From: Bacteroidota bacterium
Lineage (GTDB): Bacteria > Bacteroidota > Bacteroidia > Bacteroidales > UBA10428
Assembly: GCA_024640925.1 (NCBI GenBank)
Contig: JAHEEB010000083.1
Coordinates: forward strand, 1-9,909
Direction: 5' to 3'
DNA: 9,909 nucleotides
A model generated the notes under the pieces. It searched no databases, was not told where the DNA came from, and saw only the letters and a program-made list of their open reading frames with translations. Each line of letters starts with the position of its first letter. Position 1 is the first letter of the stretch. Positions 7,120-9,909 of the stretch are shown here, one piece after another. The position numbers and the translations under genes are program-made.

Positions 7120-7467
7120 TTATTCTATATCAATCGACAATACTTTTGATAATCCAATTCGTATCTCATCCATTATCGAATCAGATAACTCTCCAATTCT
7201 TTTAACAAATCTATCCTGTGATACTGAGCGAACTTGAAAACAGTCAGCAGAGGAATCTTTCATTAATCCATTTTTACTATTTGGCTCAATTTTTACCATC
7301 CAAGGGGCTATCTCATACTTTTCTTTCCAATCTGTAACAGGCACAATAATTTTTAGTGGTAACTTCCCCAATGAATTATCATTTACAATTATTGCAGGCC
7401 GGATCTTTTTAATCTCCGCTCCAATGGTCGGATCAAGGTTTATCAACCAGACTTCATTTTGTTTCAT
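7120..7467 (-). CDS. PemK/MazF-type toxin
   Basis: This 115-residue protein fits the PemK/MazF family of sequence-specific mRNA endoribonucleases. The N-terminus EVWLINLDPTIGAEIKKIRPAIIVNDN holds the family's NLDPTxGxEIxKxRP signature. IIVPVTDW and FQVRSVSQDRF (the QxRSxS segment) are further conserved pieces. The start at 7467 (MKQNEVWL) is favoured because it places the signature at the usual distance from the N-terminus; it overlaps the end of the antitoxin gene by 14 nt, the usual coupled arrangement. The frame extends to 7485. The length is normal and no catalytic region is missing, so the toxin is probably intact. The pair lies between two duplicated peptide units. Confidence 0.92.
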   Translation of the reverse strand: MKQNEVWLINLDPTIGAEIKKIRPAIIVNDNSLGKLPLKIIVPVTDWKEKYEIAPWMVKIEPNSKNGLMKDSSADCFQVRSVSQDRFVKRIGELSDSIMDEIRIGLSKVLSIDIE

Positions 7468-7666
7468 AAAATCCTTCAAAATCAAGGTTGGTAAAAACAG
7501 TCAATTCTGTATTGGTTTTGTAATCTAAAAGTAAGGCATCAGCTGCTTCTTTCATATTATTTTCATCCTCTTGTTCCCGAATAGAACGCATTGTTTTTTC
7601 AACCACATAAATTCTTTTGGAAACAGGTAATCTTTTAATTTCTTTAATTATATCACTTGTCCTCAT
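7454..7666 (-). CDS. Antitoxin of the PemK/MazF-type pair
   Basis: A 70-residue acidic protein directly upstream of, and overlapping, the toxin gene. The N-terminal part (MRTSDIIKEIKRLPVSKRIYVVEK) is helical and basic, fitting a short DNA-binding or dimerisation segment. The C-terminal ELTVFTNLDFEGFYETK is the toxin-binding type of tail seen in antitoxins paired with Bacteroidota PemK proteins. I prefer the start at 7666; the frame continues to 7696, adding ten residues. Known antitoxins of this kind neutralise the toxin and repress their own operon, so autoregulation is likely. I did not find a clear operator. Confidence 0.85.
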   Translation of the reverse strand: MRTSDIIKEIKRLPVSKRIYVVEKTMRSIREQEDENNMKEAADALLLDYKTNTELTVFTNLDFEGFYETK

Positions 7667-7761
7667 GGTTAATAATATTTCTTTTGCAAGATACAAAAAA
7701 TAATCATAGTTAGATTAAACTCTCATTGCTTCAGGGTCTTCAACTATAATGTAAAAGCTTT

Positions 7762-7788
7762 ACGAAGGTTTTAAACCCTCGTAGGTTT
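7762..7788. repeat. Palindrome copy 3, inverted and imperfect
   Basis: AAACCCTCGTAGGTTT (7773-7788) is the reverse orientation of the 5691-5706 palindrome lacking one G. It also pairs with the preceding ACGAAGGTTT (7762-7771, one mismatch to the reverse complement of AAACCCTCGT). It lies about 80 nt before hairpin array B, as copy 2 lies about 40 nt before array A. Confidence 0.55.
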
Positions 7789-7869
7789 TTCTTCGAAGAT
7801 GAACTATTCTTTAAAGAAATAAGACAGTTTGTATTTTCAGCTTTTTAAAGAACACTCTTTCTATTCCCG

Positions 7870-8164
7870 AAATCGATTTCTCCCACCCCTACAGGGTGAA
7901 TACGAGGTTGACATGTTGCCCGGGGCGATACCCCGGGTTATGGTGTCAAAGGCTTTCAGCCTAAGTAGTGCAGTAAAAAAATGGTGTTGTGTTTTTAATT
8001 GAACAGAATGTCCGGGCTTCGGGCTGTATTTTCCAAACTATTAGAGAAATCGTGGTTAGACTGAATGATAATTGTTATTTGATGCCAGAATACTACTATA
8101 AGCTTTTATTTATAGGAAACAGCCTGTAAGGCTGGCAGAACAAAACCCGGGGTGAAACCCCGGG
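7870..8164. repeat. REP-like hairpin array, unit B
   Basis: Second copy of the hairpin array. Dyads include CCCGGGGCGATACCCCGGG (7919-7937, perfect here), AGGCTTTCAGCCT (7950-7962), CAGCCTGTAAGGCTG (8120-8134) and CCCGGGGTGAAACCCCGGG (8146-8164). The first 94 nt are about 98% identical to unit A; the middle is diverged and of different length, and the CCAGGCTG dyad of unit A is absent. The gene-free stretch 7667-8248 consists of this array, palindrome copy 3 and the terminator block. Confidence 0.75.
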
Positions 8165-8200
8165 ATTAAGAAAAACGGATGGTTCAGACTTTTTCTCCAC

Positions 8201-8229
8201 AAAAAAGCCCGCTTCACAGCAGGCTTTTA
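8201..8229 (-). terminator. Rho-independent terminator of peptide gene B
   Basis: Identical in sequence to the terminator at 6872-6900: 10-bp stem with one mismatch, 6-nt loop and T-tract on the minus strand. It lies about 20 nt after the stop of peptide gene B. Confidence 0.85.
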
Positions 8230-8248
8230 CTTTAATAAAGTTCTTTTC

Positions 8249-8389
8249 TCAGGGTTTAATTCTGATTATTGGTGTTTCTGGATCATCATTTCCGCCTCTT
8301 ACCACGAGCATTTCTTCGGTAGAAAGAATGCTGATTGAACTCAACCCTGTTTTTTTCTGAATTTTGTTTTCTGATTTTGATGTTTTCAT
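8249..8389 (-). CDS. Double-glycine leader peptide B (46 aa)
   Basis: Paralogue of the peptide at 6919-7059 with the same 46-residue length: MKTSKSENKIQKK, a variable middle TGLSSISI, LSTEEMLVVRGG, and NDDPETPIIRIKP. Both ends are conserved while the middle of the leader has diverged. LSTEEMLVVRGG is a better match to the double-glycine leader consensus than copy A. The predicted 13-residue product differs from that of A at three positions (P to T, V to I, L to P). The gene has its own terminator and a leader with the same spaced blocks as A, and is divergent from the 125-residue protein gene whose C-terminus carries the same tail. Role unknown; a secreted signal or antimicrobial precursor is possible. 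Confidence 0.8.
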   Translation of the reverse strand: MKTSKSENKIQKKTGLSSISILSTEEMLVVRGGNDDPETPIIRIKP

Positions 8390-8435
8390 TTTTTTTGAGA
8401 ATTAAGTGAATTTAAATTCGGACAAGTACCACTTG
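8390..8435 (-). promoter_or_regulatory. Leader of peptide gene B with spacing-conserved blocks
   Basis: CAAGTGGT (8428-8435), 19 nt, CACTTAA (8402-8408), 12 nt, ATG on the minus strand: the same arrangement as in leader A. In this copy the first block is part of a dyad CAAGT-GGT-ACTTG (8423-8435), which fits a dimeric regulator site. Confidence 0.5.
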
Positions 8436-8516
8436 CCTTGTAAATATTGAATGCAATTTAAATTTTTATTTCTGATAATTCTAATGTTTTTTAGGATTGT
8501 TTTAGACAGTAGAAAG

Positions 8517-8587
8517 TGATGGGGTGATGAGTGATGGGTTATGGGTTATGAATTATGAGTGATGAATGATGAGTGATGAGTGAAGAG
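8517..8587. repeat. Degenerate heptamer tandem repeat, consensus TKATGRR
   Basis: Nine in-register 7-bp units at 8525-8587 (TGATGAG, TGATGGG, TTATGGG, TTATGAA, TTATGAG, TGATGAA, TGATGAG, TGATGAG, TGAAGAG), preceded by an 8-bp unit at 8517-8524. It lies in the 390-nt region (8390-8779) between the divergent peptide B and 125-residue protein genes. Frames through it meet TGA/TAA quickly, so it is not coding. Confidence 0.8.
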
Positions 8588-8750
8588 TGACATTGCAAAT
8601 TGTGGAAACTTCTATCTGTAAATGTATCGGGATGAGCTGCCGGACATAAATATTGCGCTGGTATTGAAGGGAAGGGGTGAAAAGTTCGGACAATTTTGTT
8701 TATAATTTTTTATTCTTTTCTCACTAGAAATTACTATGTTAGTGCATATT

Positions 8751-8758
8751 TATATTTG
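8751..8758 (+). promoter_or_regulatory. Probable -7 promoter box for the 8780 gene
   Basis: TATATTTG matches the Bacteroidota TAnnTTTG -7 consensus and ends 21 nt before the ATG at 8780. No good -33 TTTG is found at the usual distance, and the region before the ATG is A-rich without a Shine-Dalgarno, as is usual in this phylum. Confidence 0.55.
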
Positions 8759-8779
8759 TTCGTATAAAAAAACAAACCT

Positions 8780-9157
8780 ATGGGAAAAGTAAGAATTTAC
8801 ATGAAAGTAATTGACGGTGTTATTAATTACCGCGACAGTGAATCGAATTATGGAACCTCCATTACAACTCTTGTTAAACCAGGTGACACTGTAATCTGGG
8901 AAAGGGATCGCAATTCCGGTATTTCCAAAATAGAAGAGGTTTCTGTTGAGGGCCAGGAAAGCTTTTTTGACAAAAAACCTAAGAAAGGCTTTTTAACATC
9001 GTGGAAAGCCAGTGTAAGACAAGATGCTACAGGTCAGGTTACTTATAAACCTTATGTAAAAGATAACACTGCTGTAAAGGCTGAATTTAAAAGCACCGGA
9101 GAAACAGCCAAACAATTGAATGATCCTGATGGACCGGTAATCAGAGTAAAGCCATAA
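8780..9157 (+). CDS. 125-residue protein of unknown family with a peptide-like C-terminal tail
   Basis: I do not recognise the family. No signal peptide or membrane helix is visible. The first 95 residues look like a beta-rich domain: KVRIYMKVIDGVINYRD, VKPGDTVIWERD (32-43), SGISKIEEVSV, then GQVTYKPYV (85-93). The PGDxVxW and GxVxYxPYV pieces recall a cupredoxin-like sandwich, but the Cys and His copper ligands are lacking, so this is only a fold suggestion. Residues 96-113 look like a linker. The last twelve, NDPDGPVIRVKP (114-125), match the post-Gly-Gly parts of the two small peptides on the other strand; no Gly-Gly precedes them here. The TPR gene starts 2 nt after the stop, so the two are co-transcribed. 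A TATATTTG box precedes the start. Confidence 0.82.
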   Translation: MGKVRIYMKVIDGVINYRDSESNYGTSITTLVKPGDTVIWERDRNSGISKIEEVSVEGQESFFDKKPKKGFLTSWKASVRQDATGQVTYKPYVKDNTAVKAEFKSTGETAKQLNDPDGPVIRVKP

Positions 9158-9159
9158 AG

Positions 9160-9909
9160 ATGGGTTTTTATAAAATCAAAGCCTATCTAATAGGCTTTGT
9201 TTTATGTATATCGACTTTTATTTATTCACAAGATCAACGACTTGCTGATAGTCTGATATTAATTTTAAATAGTTCTCCACCTGAAGATACAATCAGGTTA
9301 GAATTATTAAGGAATATTTCATTTAATTTTACAAATCCTGATTCAACCTTATTTTATGCTGACAGGCTTATTTCTTTAGCTTCTTCAAAAAAGGCCAACA
9401 AATATATTTGTTGGGGCTATTATCTCAAAGGTGATGCCTTGAGACAAAAAGGCAGACCAGGTGATGCTTTGAAATCATTTTTCCTGAGTGCAAGAAATGC
9501 TGAAAACATAAATTACAAAACAGGACTTGGAGTGGCTTATTTGGCTATTGGTAGTGCTTATTCTGCCTCTAAGAACAATCAAAACTCAATATTATATTAC
9601 AACAAAGCAATAAAAATATTGAGAGAGACTAAAGATTCTATGGCGCTTGCAAGTGCACTACTCAATTTGGGTACAAACTGTTTAGACTTTTTCAATCCAG
9701 ATTCTGCTATGATATTTTATCTTGAATCAGAAAAAATATTTAGAAATCTAAATTATGAAATCGGGACAGCATACTGCCTTGGAAATATTGGAAGAGCTGC
9801 AATGAAACAAGGCAATTATAAATTAGCTGAAAGGAATATTTTTTCAGCTCTTGAAATTCTCTCAAAATATGATGATAATTATTCCATAGCTGCTTTTTAT
9901 TCATGTTTA
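9160..9909 (+). CDS. TPR-repeat protein with signal peptide or N-terminal anchor, 3'-truncated by window edge
   Basis: An open frame of 250 codons runs to the window end without a stop. The N-terminus MGFYKIKAYLIGFVLCISTFIYSQDQ looks like a signal peptide. Helical repeats follow with TPR spacing, e.g. CWGYYLKGDALRQKGRPGDAL, GVAYLAIGSAYSASKNNQNSI, ALLNLGTNCLDFFNPDSAMI and GTAYCLGNIGRAAMKQGNYKLA. In Bacteroidota this arrangement usually continues into a membrane helix and an output domain such as a histidine kinase, LytTR, LuxR-type HTH or nucleotide cyclase; the output is beyond the window here. It begins 2 nt after the 125-residue protein gene, so the two probably act together. If so, the TPR part may sit in the periplasm and recognise a protein or peptide partner (inference). 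Confidence 0.9.
   Translation, partial: MGFYKIKAYLIGFVLCISTFIYSQDQRLADSLILILNSSPPEDTIRLELLRNISFNFTNPDSTLFYADRLISLASSKKANKYICWGYYLKGDALRQKGRPGDALKSFFLSARNAENINYKTGLGVAYLAIGSAYSASKNNQNSILYYNKAIKILRETKDSMALASALLNLGTNCLDFFNPDSAMIFYLESEKIFRNLNYEIGTAYCLGNIGRAAMKQGNYKLAERNIFSALEILSKYDDNYSIAAFYSCL

Noticed and set aside
7870..8164. Structured noncoding RNA or riboswitch in the hairpin array
   Set aside because: The dyads are short, independent and arranged as repeat DNA; the array lies beyond the terminator of the peptide gene, so a leader role is unlikely. I cannot exclude a transcribed RNA.
6404..8240. CRISPR array
   Set aside because: The repeats are not evenly spaced, there are only two or three copies of each, and no cas gene is present.
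8417..8693. 9-bp direct repeat TTCGGACAA at 8417-8425 and 8685-8693, one near each divergent gene
   Set aside because: A single 9-mer repeated in a 390-nt region is not improbable by chance, and there is no further symmetry around it.

Overview
The window looks like a chromosomal stretch from an AT-rich member of the Bacteroidota, perhaps a marine or anaerobic Bacteroidales/Marinilabiliales relative (inference). Supporting signs are a two-component-propeller/Y_Y_Y sensor, a LytS-type kinase with a LytTR regulator, TAnnTTTG-like promoter boxes, few strong Shine-Dalgarno sequences, and dispersed palindromic and CACAAAG-type intergenic repeats.

Layout. (1) 2-2779 (+): 3' part of a large propeller-Y_Y_Y-TM-GAF-PAS-PAS-(PAS) sensor that ends without a kinase domain. 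(2) 2814-4504 (-): a LytTR response regulator and its histidine kinase, overlapping by 4 nt and convergent with the sensor. (3) 4505-4807: intergenic region with CACAAAG-type repeats. (4) 4808-6216 (-): a DUF2867 protein followed by two 131-residue four-helix membrane proteins 2 nt apart, probably one operon. (5) 6217-8389: a repeat-rich accessory region. It holds two copies of a unit made of a palindrome/hairpin array, a terminator with identical surroundings, a 46-codon double-glycine peptide gene on the minus strand, and a spacing-conserved leader. A PemK/MazF-type toxin-antitoxin pair lies between the two copies. (6) 8390-8779: a divergent intergenic region with a heptamer tandem repeat and a TATATTTG promoter box. 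(7) 8780-9909 (+): a 125-residue protein of unknown family, then 2 nt later the start of a secreted or membrane-anchored TPR protein that runs off the window.

The most interesting signal is in (5)-(7). The two short peptides end, after the Gly-Gly, in NDDPEPPIIRVKL and NDDPETPIIRIKP. The unrelated-looking 125-residue protein, divergently encoded next door, ends in NDPDGPVIRVKP. Three genes thus share one short C-terminal tail, and in two of them it sits exactly where a double-glycine protease would release it. Together with the adjacent TPR gene this suggests an undescribed peptide-signalling or tail-recognition locus. That role is inference; no peptidase, exporter or modifying enzyme is visible in the window.
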